Origin: Posidonia oceanica
Lineage: Eukaryota > Streptophyta > Magnoliopsida > Alismatales > Posidoniaceae
Length of the DNA: 64,000 nucleotides
Reading direction: 5' to 3'
Assembly: GCA_037176725.1 (NCBI GenBank)
Contig: JAZBRS010000020.1
Location: forward strand, 51,240,001-51,304,000
Position numbers and translations under genes: made by a program. Every line of letters begins with the position of its first letter. Position 1 is the stretch's first letter. Under the pieces are notes generated by a model that was not told the origin of the DNA, searched no databases, and worked only from the letters and a program-made list of their open reading frames with translations. Shown here in pieces: positions 23,118 through 35,013 of the stretch.

Positions 23118-24544
23118 GTAGGCATCCTACGTCTTCTGTGGGAGGTGGAGACCAATAGAGAGGCCCTATGGGTGAAATGGGTTCGCTCCAAATATCTCCG
23201 TGGCAGCTCCATATGTTGTGCTCGGCCTCCTCAGAAAGCCTCCTGGGCATGGAGGGGAATACTCCGTATCAGATCGCTAGCTGTCAACCTCCTGCAATAT
23301 ACATTGGGGGATGGTCTCTCATTGAGCTTCTTCATGGACCCATGGATGGGTCATCCTCCGATCTCCCTACGCAATGGTGATCGACTCCGACAGGATCTGG
23401 GTTGTGACAGGCTCTGCAAGGTGGGCACCTTCATGGATGGACATCGATGGAACCTCCCCACTCCCACGATGTTGGACATGCAAGAGCTTTGGCCGGAGAT
23501 CAGTGCCACCCAGATTGGGTCTGGTGGTGACTCCATTGTTTGGATCCCAACTGGGAAGGAGTTCACATACCGTTCTGCATGGGAGGTAACCCGTCAACAT
23601 AACTCGGTGGTTCTGTGGGCCACACTTATCTGGAATGGTGGTGCTATACCCCACCATGCATTCTGATCTTGGAGGGCTCTCCGGCGGGGTCTTCCCACTC
23701 AAGATAATCTTCAGCACTGAGGGTTTACAATGGCCTCACGTTGTATCCTATGTTGGAATGCAGTGGAGTCGATCGACCACCTGATGTGGTCCTGTGCATA
23801 TGCTAGAGAGGTCTGGTTCAAGTTAGCTCCCTAGCTTTGTGCGTCAGGGATCTGGGTGACATCTTCTCTACTGGAAGTGGCCACTTACATCAACTATAGA
23901 TTACAGCAGAGGCTCGTTTCGAAGTCCCTCAAGCGCAGTGTGGGACGCACCTTCTGTGGAGTCATTGCAGGAATCTGGAAGGAAAGGAATCGACGCATCT
24001 TTGAAGAATCGCACTGTCCAATTACCCCGTCCATGCTCTGTCTCGAGTTGCAGACATTTCAGGTGGAGAGGATGATGGCTTTTGAAAATTTTTGAATTAC
24101 GATGCATAAGGGTGACAGTTTCTATTGGCGCTACTGGTTCGGCTTGCTAGACTGGGCTCTGGACTGTTGCAAGTTTATCCTCTCGTGTGGTTGGTATTTT
24201 TCCCTTCTTTAGATGAGAATGCCACATGTCTATGGGTTGGGCTTCAACCGAAGGAGCAAATGCTGTGAAGGAGATTTTGTCTGGGCTTCGCAAGACCAGG
24301 TTTGCTTTTTTTGTTGTGGGCTTGGGCCCACTTTGGGTGGTCTAGGGTTATTTTTTGTTCTGGGCTCACAGGATGGGTCGTGGTGCTTTGGGCTTACCCC
24401 ATTATGTTGTGTTGGGAGGGAAGGCTTGACCTTGGGTTGGTCTTTGGACCTTTGTTTTGGACTGTGGTCCATATTTCCTTTTTCTGTAGAGTTTCTCTTT
24501 TTATAATATTTTGAGGGTCTCCCTCCTTTTGCTTGGCAAAAAAA
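23118..24544 (+). pseudogene. LINE E, 3' part: ORF2 C-terminal region (zf-RVT-like) and 3' UTR
   Basis: The plus strand resumes LINE coding sequence right after D's LTR: LRLLWEVETNREALWVKW matches the equivalent part of LINE F (FWEVETNKEALWVKW). The zf-RVT-like part follows (GGAIPHHAF, then CILCWNAVESIDHLMWSC at about 23740-23795), then an ending with GIWKERNRRIFEE (about 23975). Stops occur near 23665, 23718 and 23832. The coding end is at about 24095. The 3' UTR closes with a short A run at 24538-24544. Endonuclease and RT of this LINE are absent, consistent with one deletion that also removed most of D's 3' LTR. Confidence 0.85.
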
Positions 24545-25162
24545 CATTTATGCTACTATGGCGATGCGTGTACCTTGGGACAGAGGGACAACCTCTGTCC
24601 TCCAGCGATCCACACGCACTCCGAGCTCCACGCGCCGCTCTTGGGCTCGCCGCTCCACCAGGATGACGACCGGAGCTCGCCGCACCACCACCGATCGCCA
24701 CCGCACACCGGCCACCACCAACAGCCACCACGGACAGCCACCAACCCGGAGGAGGAAGAAGAAGAGGAGGAAGAGGAGGGAGGAGGGAGATGGAGGAGGA
24801 GGAGAGGGAAAGGGGGGCTGTGCCGGCCGGCTAGGGCACGGGCACGGCGAGGAGAGGGGGAGGAAGGAGTGGGCATGAGCGGGAGGGGAAGAGGGGGAGA
24901 GGGCACGAGCCGATTGGGGGGGGAAGAGAAGGGAGGGGAGGGCACGTGAGGGAGAGGCGGTGGAGGGGAAAGAGAGAGAGAGGGAGGGAGAGAGAGAGAG
25001 AGAGGAAGGGAGAGAAAGAGAGGGAGAGAAAGAGAGAGAGAAAACCAGGGGCCAAACCACAATCTGTCGCACCAACCACCACATGTGGGAGTCCACAACA
25101 ACAATACAGGTGGAGACCCACACAAACCACAGATGTGGCCCACAACAACTCAAGTGGGGCCC
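24545..25162. repeat. GC-rich low-complexity block with GA microsatellite
   Basis: CCACCA-type and GAGGAA-type runs are followed by a GA-rich microsatellite (about 24967-25046). Long Glu/Arg-rich or Ser/Pro-rich frames appear on both strands for compositional reasons only. The origin of this block is unclear; it lies between the end of LINE E and the palindromic insert. Confidence 0.65.
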
Positions 25163-25170
25163 GTAAAGTT

Positions 25171-25247
25171 AGTAACACCCGACTATAGCCAAGGAATTCA
25201 TTATAAAAGCATAATACAAGGGAAATGAATTCCCGAGTGTTACAAAA
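25171..25247. mobile_element. 77-bp palindromic insert with 8-bp direct repeats (MITE-like)
   Basis: The 77 bp are flanked by GTAAAGTT at 25163-25170 and 25248-25255. Inside, an outer inverted pair (GTAACACCCG at 25172, CGAGTGTTAC ending 25243) encloses a perfect inner pair (GGAATTCATT at 25192-25201, AATGAATTCC at 25225-25234). Size and structure fit a tiny inverted-repeat transposon. Alternatively, TGTAACACTCGGG on the minus strand could be the start of an unrelated LTR. Confidence 0.45.
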
Positions 25248-25499
25248 GTAAAGTTGCTGGGTTACATGGAGAGACTACCTGCAGTCCCTAAGCACGAGCA
25301 GAATATCTTCAAAAGACCCACAAGGGCCGCACACAGTCCAGCAGCTAAAAGGCCTAGCAGATCAAAAAGAAAAACGAAACCACGATGGGCACATGTGGGC
25401 CAAGATAGGCCCAGTCAATCCAATGGGCACAGTGAGTACAGCCATGCGAACCTTCTAACATTAGGTGCCACCACCCCTGCTTGAGAAAATGCTGATCAG

Positions 25500-28400
25500 T
25501 TCTAGCCCAACAGAGGTGCTAAATATATAGAGGTGGGTCCGACCCAAATGAAAGTGCTTCGTGACAAATGGCCTGAAGAGATGTGGCCTTGTGGGTTTCC
25601 TCGAATATGCGTTTATTTTGCTCATTCCAAATGCCATATATCTGGGCATTAAACACTCTAGCGATGCACAACTGGTCTATCTTCTGCATGGAAGTTCTTC
25701 GGAATCCTTGGAGCAAGAGTGCAACAGCTCCATGCAGCGTGTCACAGTGGATGGCAGTAGAGGCTAGGCGCTGCCAACAGACACTCCAAGCTTGCTGGGT
25801 GAACTTGCAAGTCTAGAAGAGATGATCTTGTGTCTCGATGTTGTCGTAACAGAGCACACAACGTGAAACAAGAGCAAAGCCACGACTGTGGAGGAGATCG
25901 TGGGCGGGTAGACAATAGTGAAGGGCTCCCCATGAGCAGCATGCATGCCTCGGGGTGGCTCCTTTGCTCCATATGAACTCCGTCCAAGGAAGGACTGGGC
26001 CTCTTGGTCGAATCGTGTCCCATGCAGATCGAAGGGTGAACCCATCGTTTGTCGGAGACCAGGAGATCCAGTCAGTCCCACATTTGATAGGGGTGGATGA
26101 TATTTCTGGCCACACGTCATGCATTGCAAGGGTGGTGGGGGGAGGTAAGTTCCACCAACCATTGGTTATGAAGGAGCTCTCACGGCACGAAAGATCACAT
26201 GCACGATCCTACTGGAGACAATCGCCCACCCACCGGAGAAGAGGCCACCCAGCCAGGGGTTGAGGAAGAACATAGTATGGCTACCGTCACCAATGTGGTA
26301 GCACATGAGACTAGCAGCAAGGTGTCTGACCTGGAGAATACTACGCCATGCCCAAGATGCATTCTGGGGAGGACGACACACCAGATAGAACCATTCTTCA
26401 GATACTTACCCCGGAGCCACTTGACCCAGAGTGCTTCCTTATTAGTCTCAACCTCCCAGAAGAGATAGAGCATACTAGCGTGATTAACATTAGAGGCTCG
26501 CCTGATCCCAAGACCCCCTTCTTCCTTCGGGAGACTTACATCCTTCCATGCCTTGAAGATACATTTCCTCAGACCAGTACTGAACCAGAGGAAACCAAGC
26601 AAGAGGCGATCGATGGCTTGTAAGATGCTAGCTGGTAGGATGAATACTGACGTCCAGTAAAGATGCATGGACGAGAGTACAGACTTGATAAGCACAATTC
26701 AACCAGTGAAGGACAGAAGCTTGGCTTTCCAAGATTGCAAGTGAGTCTTAATGGCCTTCAGCAGTGGCGAACATGAGCTAGCAGAGAGACGCTTGGAGAG
26801 GAGAGGGACGCCTAGGTGCTTAACAGGCAGCAGTCCGAGAGGCAGGTCTAAGTGTGAGGCTATCTAGTTGCGGTGCTTCACTGGCCCCCCAAAGAAGATG
26901 GCACTTTTGTGGGGATTAATTGTAAGGCCCGAGAGAGTTGTAAATTCATCAAGAACTCGTTTCAAGTTACGTGCATTCTTCTTATCAGCATGCAAGAAGA
27001 CCATTAAGTCATCTGCAAAAATGACATGAGAAACAGAGAGATTGCCACAGGTGAATGGGGTCAGCTCCTTCCTGTCCTCTGCTCTGTGGAGGAGACTAGA
27101 GAGAACCTACATCACGATGACAAAGAGGTAGGGTGATATGGGGTCCCCTTAGCGCACTCCATTTGAGGACTCCAACGTTGCAGAACACTCGCCATTGATC
27201 AGAAGATAGAAGGTGGGATTCATGCATTTACTGATCCATCCCACCCACGTATCATGGAATCCAAGGCAACGCAGAGTGTTACAGAGGAATTGCCTGTTAA
27301 GGAAGTCGAAGGCTTTCCGGAGGTCCAACTTCAAACACATCCTAGCACGACCTTGGCTCGTGTGTAGCTTGTGACAGAGCTCTTGGGCAAGAAGGATTGA
27401 ATCAGAGATTCTACGACCATTGATGAAGGCGCTTTGGTTGAAATCAATAAGCTTGGGCAATAGAGGCTTGAGGCGATTGGCCATGGTTTTGGATAGGATT
27501 CTGTATAGCACATTGCATAAAGCAATGGGATGGTAATCATCCACAGTTTCTGGGATGGCTTTCTTCGGAATGAGGTAGAGCAACGTGTGATTTACTTCAG
27601 CCAGCATCTTTCCGGATCTTAAGAAGTTGATCACCGCATCCAGAAGGTCATAGGCGATGGTGGACCAGGTGGCATGATAGAAAGCTCCGTTGAAACCATC
27701 AACACCTGGAGCCCTGTTGGGATTGAGTCTATTGACCACGAGACGGATCTCTTCCATGGTGGCCAATGCACACAAGCGATGGTTGTCCTCTTCTGAGATG
27801 GTATTGAGTTGGATATCAAGTGGGATTGGCTGGGTGCTCACTTGCTGATTGAAGAGTAGACTGTAGCGGGTGAGGAATAGCTGAACAATGCTTTGATTGT
27901 CCGAGATGCACATAGCATTCTCCTCAATATTGCGAATGGTATTTCGAGCTTTTCTCTCCCGCATGGAAGCATGGAAGAATGCAGTATTCGCATCCCCTTC
28001 ACGAAGCCACCTAATGCGAGATTGCTGCCTTGCCATGACTTCTTCATGCCAATGGAGTTCAGATAGCTGGCTTCTATAATTTGCTTCAGCTTGAAGCAAA
28101 CCGGAGTTGGTAGGATCTTGAAGCAACTCGGCCTGAATGTGCAGGAGAGCTTGCTGGCAAGAGGCTCTGCGCTCGGTTGCATTAGCAAAAGCCTTCTTGG
28201 CCCAAGGAATGAGATGCTATCGAAGAGCCTTCAACTTCCGGACGAATCTGAAGCTAGGGTTCCCCTGAACCTGAAATCGCCATCTCGAGGCCACCAATGG
28301 AAGAAAATCCATGTGGGAGAGCCAGTGGTTGTAGAATTTGAATTTGAATTTTGCACGCCGAAATTCAGGGCTAAGAGTGACAAGTAACGGGGAGTGATCA

Positions 28401-29009
28401 CTCAGAAATCTAGGTCCAATGTGTGTAACGCATTGGGGAAATAGCTGCAGACATGAAGTGGAGATCAGCACTTGATCAAGTCTACACAAGATGGGACGAG
28501 ATTGGTTCATGTTGCACCAGGTGAAAGTGGATCCCGTAGTTGGCATTTCTTGAAGGGTATTGACATCAATGAAGTCATTCATGTCCGACATTGTTGTAGC
28601 ATTTTGGACCGAGGATCCTAGCTTCTCAGAGACATTCCGGGTGCAGTTGAAGTCACCCATCACAATCCAAGGATGGTGAGGCTACAGTCCAGAGAGATCA
28701 TCCTAGAGCAAATGCCTCAAGCCAATCTCATTCGCTCCATAAACCACTGATAGAGCAAAGTTCAGTGATTTAAAGGAGGCATCAAAATGGATGAACTGGT
28801 TGGATTGAGATGTCTTGGTGAGAGCCACTGTGAGAGCGTTCCAAAGAACTAAGATTCTACCCACAGGATCAGAAGAGAGATTATCGGTGGAGGCCATCCC
28901 TCCCCAATAATGATGCAGAGTTTGCTGAGTGTCCTTAAGCTTGTGCTCAAGAAGGTAAATAACATCGCATTTGTAGCCGTTAATGAAGTCTTTGATTGCT
29001 TTGAGCTTC
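25500..29009 (-). pseudogene. LINE F ORF2: endonuclease, RT and C-terminal region, inactivated
   Basis: ORF2 makes the nicking endonuclease and reverse transcriptase for target-primed insertion. The minus-strand frame from 29009 is open to a stop at 28703. It holds the endonuclease (LLEHKL near 28945, MGDFN at about 28660, SDHSPL near 28400), then the RT (WLREGDANTAFFH near 28010, GVDGFN, KLDLRKAFD, FADD at 27020-27009). One main frame is kept from 29009 to about 26390 despite stops at 28703, 28217, 27149 (the Gln of GVRQGDP replaced by a stop), near 27107, 26866 and 26699. Frameshifts near 26385 and 26200 precede the zf-RVT-like part (GATPRHACCSWGALHYCLPA at about 25950-25890) and the ending NEQNKRIFEE near 25610. 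Recent decay is mostly by point mutation. Confidence 0.9.
29005..29009. other. Target site duplication, left copy (GCTTC)
   Basis: GCTTC directly precedes the LTR start at 29010 and is repeated at 34968-34972 directly after the LTR end, the 5-bp duplication expected of a Ty3 integrase. Confidence 0.93.
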
Positions 29010-32000
29010 TGTAGCGATCCCGATCGGAATCAGGCTCGCTATTAGCGGCGATTGGATCCGAGGAAGAGGCTCGACTTGAAAACACTTAAAATCGAGGAGA
29101 AAAGAGAAAGATAAGACAAATCAGAGTCGCCACCATGTCTATTAACGGGAGACAAGGAAAACCGGGGGAAATGCGTGAATTAACACGCAAAACCAAGCAA
29201 GAAATGCAAAGCAAAGCAATGCAAAGGAAACAAATGCAAATACATGCAAACGAGATGACTCTAGCCTAGGATAAGGGCAGTATGGTCATTGCAGGCCAAA
29301 AGACAGGGCAAGGACTCCTGTTACGTGCGGGGAAGGTGTTAGGCACCCCCGACACGCCCGAGAATCGATCTTTCTAGGCTTATGCTCGCATACGCAGGGA
29401 AATGCAGGATTGAATGCCTATGTGCCTATGAATGCCTAAATGAATGCTCAAGGTGTGCTCTAAGTGGAGAGATGCAGGGCAAGGAAGTAAACGTGCTGTC
29501 TAAGTGCTCAGCTACGCTGTCTGTGTTCCGAACCGGGCGAAACCTGGCTCGTGAGAACTCCAGGCAGTAAGCATCACAGCCCTATATGCAAATGCAAGCG
29601 AAAAAAGCAAAACAACGGCAAAACCATGCAATGCGATCGACATGCAAGAGAAAATGGCGTAAAATACGCAAAACGAGGCGAAAAACAAGAAAGCGCGCAA
29701 AACGGCGCAAAAGGACAAGGTCGGCACGCAAAACGGGCGAGAAAGCAAGGCGGCACGCAAATCGGTGCAAAAGACGATGACGGGCACGCAAAATGTGCCA
29801 AAAACAGGACGAGCGCGCAAAACGACGCGAAAGACAAAGCAGGCACGCAAAACGGTGCCAAGACGAGAGCGGGCACGCAAAACGGTGCCAAAAGCTGCGA
29901 GATAAAACCTCGGAAAAAGCCGTACGAATGCAAATGCAAGGAAAAGATTAGAAGGAGTAAAAGGAGAAGTAGAACAACGCATGTATGAGAACAGGCGCTG
30001 TCCGGGGCCACACAGAGTAGGTGTGAAGACCTACAAAGGGGAGAGTGAGCAAACGGGGGGATTACCACCTCTCTTGCGACCATTTCCCACTAAACCGTTC
30101 CACGGTGTGTCTCGCATGCTGCCCAAAGCTCGCGATGCGATCGGATCGTGGAAAAGGGGGAAGAAAGTCACATTAAGTGGTGAATCCAGGGAAAACTCAA
30201 CACAAAACGCCCAAGAGTACGCGAAACAGGGATCTGAGTTGATAGACAAGAAGAGGAGGTCCTATTCTACATGCTCAAAGAGACAGAAATCGAAAACGAG
30301 GAAAACTATGCAAATGGCATGCAAATGAATGCAATGCAGGAGTTCAGGAGGACATACCTAGAAATCTGGGAGCCTGATCTGAGATCTGCTTGGTCCATGC
30401 TGAAGAGTGCTTCGCTGCGGTCGCCTGGGCAGCTTACTTGAGAAGATCCAACGGCCGGATTGGAAGATATCGCAGCTTCAAGGCAGAGGGGCCAGAACAG
30501 GAGAGAAGAACAGATCTAAGTGTTCAGGAGGTCCTAGGGATGTGCAAAAGGTCCTCCCAAGTGAAGGGGAGCTAAAGGTGCTTAGTGTGTGCAAAGGGAT
30601 GCTAAAAATGCAAAGCTAAATGAATGCAGGATGCATGCAAGATGCAAGAAAAGACAAGAGGGGAATTTTTAGAAAAACAGAGGTTCAAATGCCATTTTTG
30701 AAAAGAGAAGGGGGCTAAATGCAAATTTTCAAAAAAGGATGGGGCCCACAGGAGAGAGTTTTGAAAACAGGAGAGGGCAGAGGGTTATTTTGCAAAAGAT
30801 TGGGTTCAGAAAGCTACTTTGAAAAGAGGGCATGTATTGGAAGAAGTTTTGAAAACAAATGGAAATCAGAGGGTAATTTTGGAAAAAAACTAGGGTCTAA
30901 AGTGCAAATTTTCCAGAAAACAGGGTTCTGGGGAGTCTGGGAATGCAAGTGGAGGGTCTACATGCAATTTTGTAAGCATAGGAGCTAAGATGCAACTTTA
31001 GGGGCAAAACAGTCTTTTTACACGATTTTTAAAGGATGCAAGGACCTATGTGTAATTTTGAAATCATGCAAGGGTCAAATATGCAATTTTATATGGTAAA
31101 CATGCTCTGAAATCAGAAGACAGGACTGATGTGCAATTTTTGGGAAAAACAGGGTTAAAAATGCAATTCAATAGGCCAAAATGCATGGAAAATAGTTACT
31201 GCGCATTTAAAATGGACCTACATGCAAAAAAAAGAAAACAGGGGGGCAAATATGCAATGCAACAAGCAGAAATTAAAAATTAAACCTAAGTTCTACAGTG
31301 CAGAGGATGAAAGTGCAAAAATGAGAAAAGACAGGGGTCTGGAATGCAATATAATAAGGCAAAGTTCATGCATTTAAATTAAATAAACTACTGCAGGACC
31401 GGAATGCAAAAATTAAAAACAGAGGGGCTAAAACATAAAAAATTACAACTAGAATGCACAGTAAAAGGACTGAAGGGCAAATACAGAGAAACACAAACAC
31501 TTAATGCAATTTAGCATGGTTTTAAATAAAAAAGACAGCAGATTAAATGATAGAAGGACCAGAATGCAAAAATGAAAGAACTTAGGCTAAGCATGCAATA
31601 TTCACCAAAAAACTATATTAATGCGAAAATAAATGCACAGTAATGGCCGGCGGAGACGAGCACTGTAGCAGTGAGCTACCAGAGCTCGCGACCGCCGGCA
31701 CAGGGAGGCTGTGGAGGTGCGGACGATCGGAAGAGGTGCTCCCGACGCTGACGGAGGTCTGACGGCGATTGGCGGAGGTCGACGCGGACTGGAACGAGCT
31801 AGAGCGGTCGCCGGAGGTCTGCAGAGCTTCAGAAGCTTCGTCCGGCCGATCGACGCAGCGACGCTGCGTTCCGAGGGCCGGAGAGCGTTCCTGAGACCCG
31901 TGCGGACCTGAGGCAACCACCGGAGCTGCGTTCCGCTGCCCGGAGCGACGAGACGACCGGAGAACTACGTCGGAGAAGACGACCGGAGCGGCGAGCAGAA

Positions 32001-34967
32001 ACAGGGCAGGAGGGCCGGGAACCTACTTCTAAGGGGTTGAGAAGCAATAGGGGAAGAAGAGGGAGCTGAGGGTATAGGGAATTACCTAGCTCTGCGTCTG
32101 AAACGTCCTCCCGACCTCAGCAGTTTTGGAGCTGGCCGGCGACGTTCGTCCAGTCGCTGCGGTGGTCGTCGGGCACTCGCAGAGGTTGGAGCTGCTTCAG
32201 GACGATCTTCCGGTGCTTCCCAGACGGTTGGACAGAAGCTTCAGAGGTCTCACGGCGATTCGACAACTTTGGGTTCACAGGTGGTAACCGGAGGTCGGAG
32301 GGGTTGTTTGCTGCTCGTCAGACTGGACGGGTGGTTCTGGATGACTGCTGGAGGTTCGGGGAGTGATTCCGGAGGGTCAAATTGGGTTTCTGGAGAGTGT
32401 GGAGAGAGACTGGAGGTTGGTCTGGTTTCTAATCAGCGGGAGTGATAGGTGTTTGTAGTGAAAATCTTGGTCTGTGGTGAGGGAGAGGGCTGAAGGTCAG
32501 GTGCTTTGGGAAGGTGGAGGTCAGGGGATTATCTGGGTGGAGTTTGGGAGGATGTGGTGGACGGTGGTGAAGGCAATTGCAGGTGGGTCTTGAATTGGCT
32601 TACGGGTGGAGTTTCAGGTGGTCTGGGGGTGTTTTAGTAGTGGAATGGCCGTGAAGTGGAGGGGGAAAGGTACTGATGTGCTGGGTGAATTTGGAGGATG
32701 AAATGGGAGAGAAATGAGGGCCGGAATGGGCTTGGTATCTGAGGAAAAAGAAGGGGAAAGGCTGCTGAATTCAGAGGGAGAAGAAGGAGTTGTTTGCTTG
32801 GGAATTCTCTCTGGACTTCAGCTCTCTCTCCGGGATGCGAAGAACTCCCTCAGGCTCTCTCTTCCTGCTCTCTCCTTTCTGGAATTGGAGGGTGAAGAGG
32901 AAGAGGAAAGGAGGTCGCTCAGATGGGGAGAATGCTACTGATACTCTCTGGTTTCTCTCTCAGGTTTGCTGATAACTAACTGATGAGCCCTGATCTCTCC
33001 TTCTCTCTCTCTGGATGATCAAAGGCGAAAAAAGGAGGAGATGACTGGAGGGTTATATCAGGAGGAGTTGCCGATGCGCGTGCTGGGATTTTTTGAATTC
33101 AACGACGTCGCACTGCAGCTGAGGAGATGGGTGCCGGCGAGACGACGGGCATTGAATGCCTCCTGGAATTGGTGCTGAGAGAAGAGAGGAGCGGCGAGCT
33201 GCTGTGGACTGATGAGATGGAAGCTTCGAATTTTAAATGGTGGAGGGAGGGCTGTAGCTGGCCGCTCGTGGGAGAAAAAGCTGCGGAAGCGCAGGAGATT
33301 AAGGAAGAAGAAGGGTGGAGAAGGCCGGGCTGCGGGCCGAAGGAGAGAAAAAAAAGAAAAAAAGAAAAGAAAGAAGGTGGACGGGCTGGATTGGGCCCAG
33401 CAAGGAAAAGGAAGAAAAGAAAAATGAGAAGAAAGAAAGAAAGAGAGGAAAAAGAAAGGAAATAAAATTAGAAAAATAAATTAAAAATAAGTAAAAATAC
33501 TAGAGAGGTTGTGTTGTGAGTTAGGATTTTAATTAGATTTTTTAATGACTGTTTTGGGTTAATTAGTGTGTTTTGGGCTTGATTAGGGTTTTAAGGTTTT
33601 GGTCTTATTTTAATTAGTTTTCACTTGATTAAATGTTTGTTAAACCCTTTTTTAAATTATTTTAAAAATTTTGTTTCCCTTGTTGGACACTTAGGATATT
33701 GATTAGGATTTTTTAGGATTTATTTTCGTATTAATCAGGATTGGTTTTAGGTTTTTAAGTCTTAGTCTTCTTAGGGTTTTTTCTTTCTTAAGTCTTTTAA
33801 ATTATGCTTTGATTTTTATTTGTTAATTTTTCTTGAAGTTTTTGTTAGATTTTTCTGGTTTGATGGGGTGTTTTTAAGTCTTTCAAATGTGTTTTTCTTT
33901 TCCCTTTTTTAATTAAGTTTTTATGTTGTTCTTCTTATGTTTATTAGGTTAAGTCTTTTGCTTCTTTAATTACTTGTTTTAGTGTTTGATTTTTAATTCT
34001 TCTTTTTAGGGTTTGTTTTTTAATTCTTCTGATGGGATTTTTACTCTTGGTGGGTTCTAATTTCATTTTAGTTTTTTTCTTGATTTTTCAGTGTTTTCTT
34101 TTGATTTGTTTTGCATTTTTTAGCTTACATGCTTGGTTTTCTTTTTAGCTTGATTTAGTTAAGTTTAGGTTTTTAATTGCTTGTTTAATGTTTTTTAATT
34201 GTTTTTCTTAGGGTTCCGATTTGTTTCTTTTATGTTTTGGGGTTCTACAGATTTTTAGGGGTTTTTATGGATTTTTACAAAAGAAAGAAAGGGGAAAAGA
34301 GAAAGAAGAAGAGAAGGGAAAAAGGAAGAATAAAGGAAAAAGAGATGAGTTGAAGGAAAAGGATTTTTTTGAAAATTAGGGAAAGTGTTAAAAATAAAGT
34401 AAAAATAGGAATAAGATAGAGGAAGGATAGAAGCACAAAGAGGGCCCACAGCCAGACCAGAGAAGGAGCAAGAAGGGGATGAAAAGAGAGATGATAATCA
34501 GGAGAGAGAGAGAGGAGAGAGAAAATGATAATCCGGGAGAGAGAAAAGGATAATTTGAGTGAATGGAGGTCTTAAAGGTCTTGGAATGGGATGAAAATTG
34601 GTGAGTGGGCAGTCTAGGGTTTGAGGTGTTGATTCTGAAGTTTTGGTTTGATTCTAAGAAGGTTTTGGAAGGGTTTTAAGGTGTAGAAAAAGGGGAGTTT
34701 TGCCTAGGTTTCCTAGGATTTTTGGGAATGGTCTAAGTTTGAGAGTTTCTAAGTTCTTGGGTAGGTTTGCTAAGTGGGTGTTGGTGGGTTTTCCTATGGA
34801 TTTTGGTCAGGTTTTGAGCTTGGGGAGAGGGGTAAAGGCTTAGGTCAAGTTTGCTGGGTTTGAAGGGTAAAGAAGAGGGTTAGGGTTTGGTTTTGGTTTG
34901 GGTTTGAGTCCAGCAATCACTAGGAGGGCTCCAAGTGGTCCAAGCCTGCCAAGATGGGGTGTCAACA
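29010..34967 (-). mobile_element. Solo LTR, 5958 bp (subfamily II), in LINE F
   Basis: The minus strand starts TGTTGACACC at 34967 and ends CGATCGCTACA-like at 29010, flanked on both sides by GCTTC. No internal sequence is present, so this is a solo LTR left by recombination between the two LTRs of a full element. It shares the LTR plan of D (GA-rich block 34500-34550, AT-rich 33480-34240, GC-rich 31640-33330, minisatellite 29640-29900) and belongs with the LTR at 1-301 by its shorter terminal region. Confidence 0.95.
29640..29900 (-). repeat. ~30-bp LTR minisatellite in the solo LTR
   Basis: Same GGCACGCAAAACGGTGC-type units as in element D, here more diverged (for example GCGCGCAAAACGGCGC variants). 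Confidence 0.88.
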
Positions 34968-35013
34968 GCTTCCCTGGCTTCTTTAAGCCCCGGACATTCC
35001 AACAGAGGATCAT
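34968..35013 (-). pseudogene. LINE F ORF2 start (endonuclease N-terminus), cut off by the solo LTR
   Basis: The minus-strand ATG at 35013-35011 begins a frame with the typical L1 endonuclease opening WNVRG (about 35002-34988). It runs into the solo LTR after about 15 codons. It overlaps the ORF1 stop as ATGA. Subtracting the LTR plus one target copy (5963 bp) places this start in phase with the ORF2 frame at 29009. Confidence 0.88.

Noticed and set aside
24533..25178. Long Glu/Arg-rich and Ser/Pro-rich ORFs on both strands
   Set aside because: Composition artefacts of GAG/GGA and GA repeats; no domain and no conserved start.
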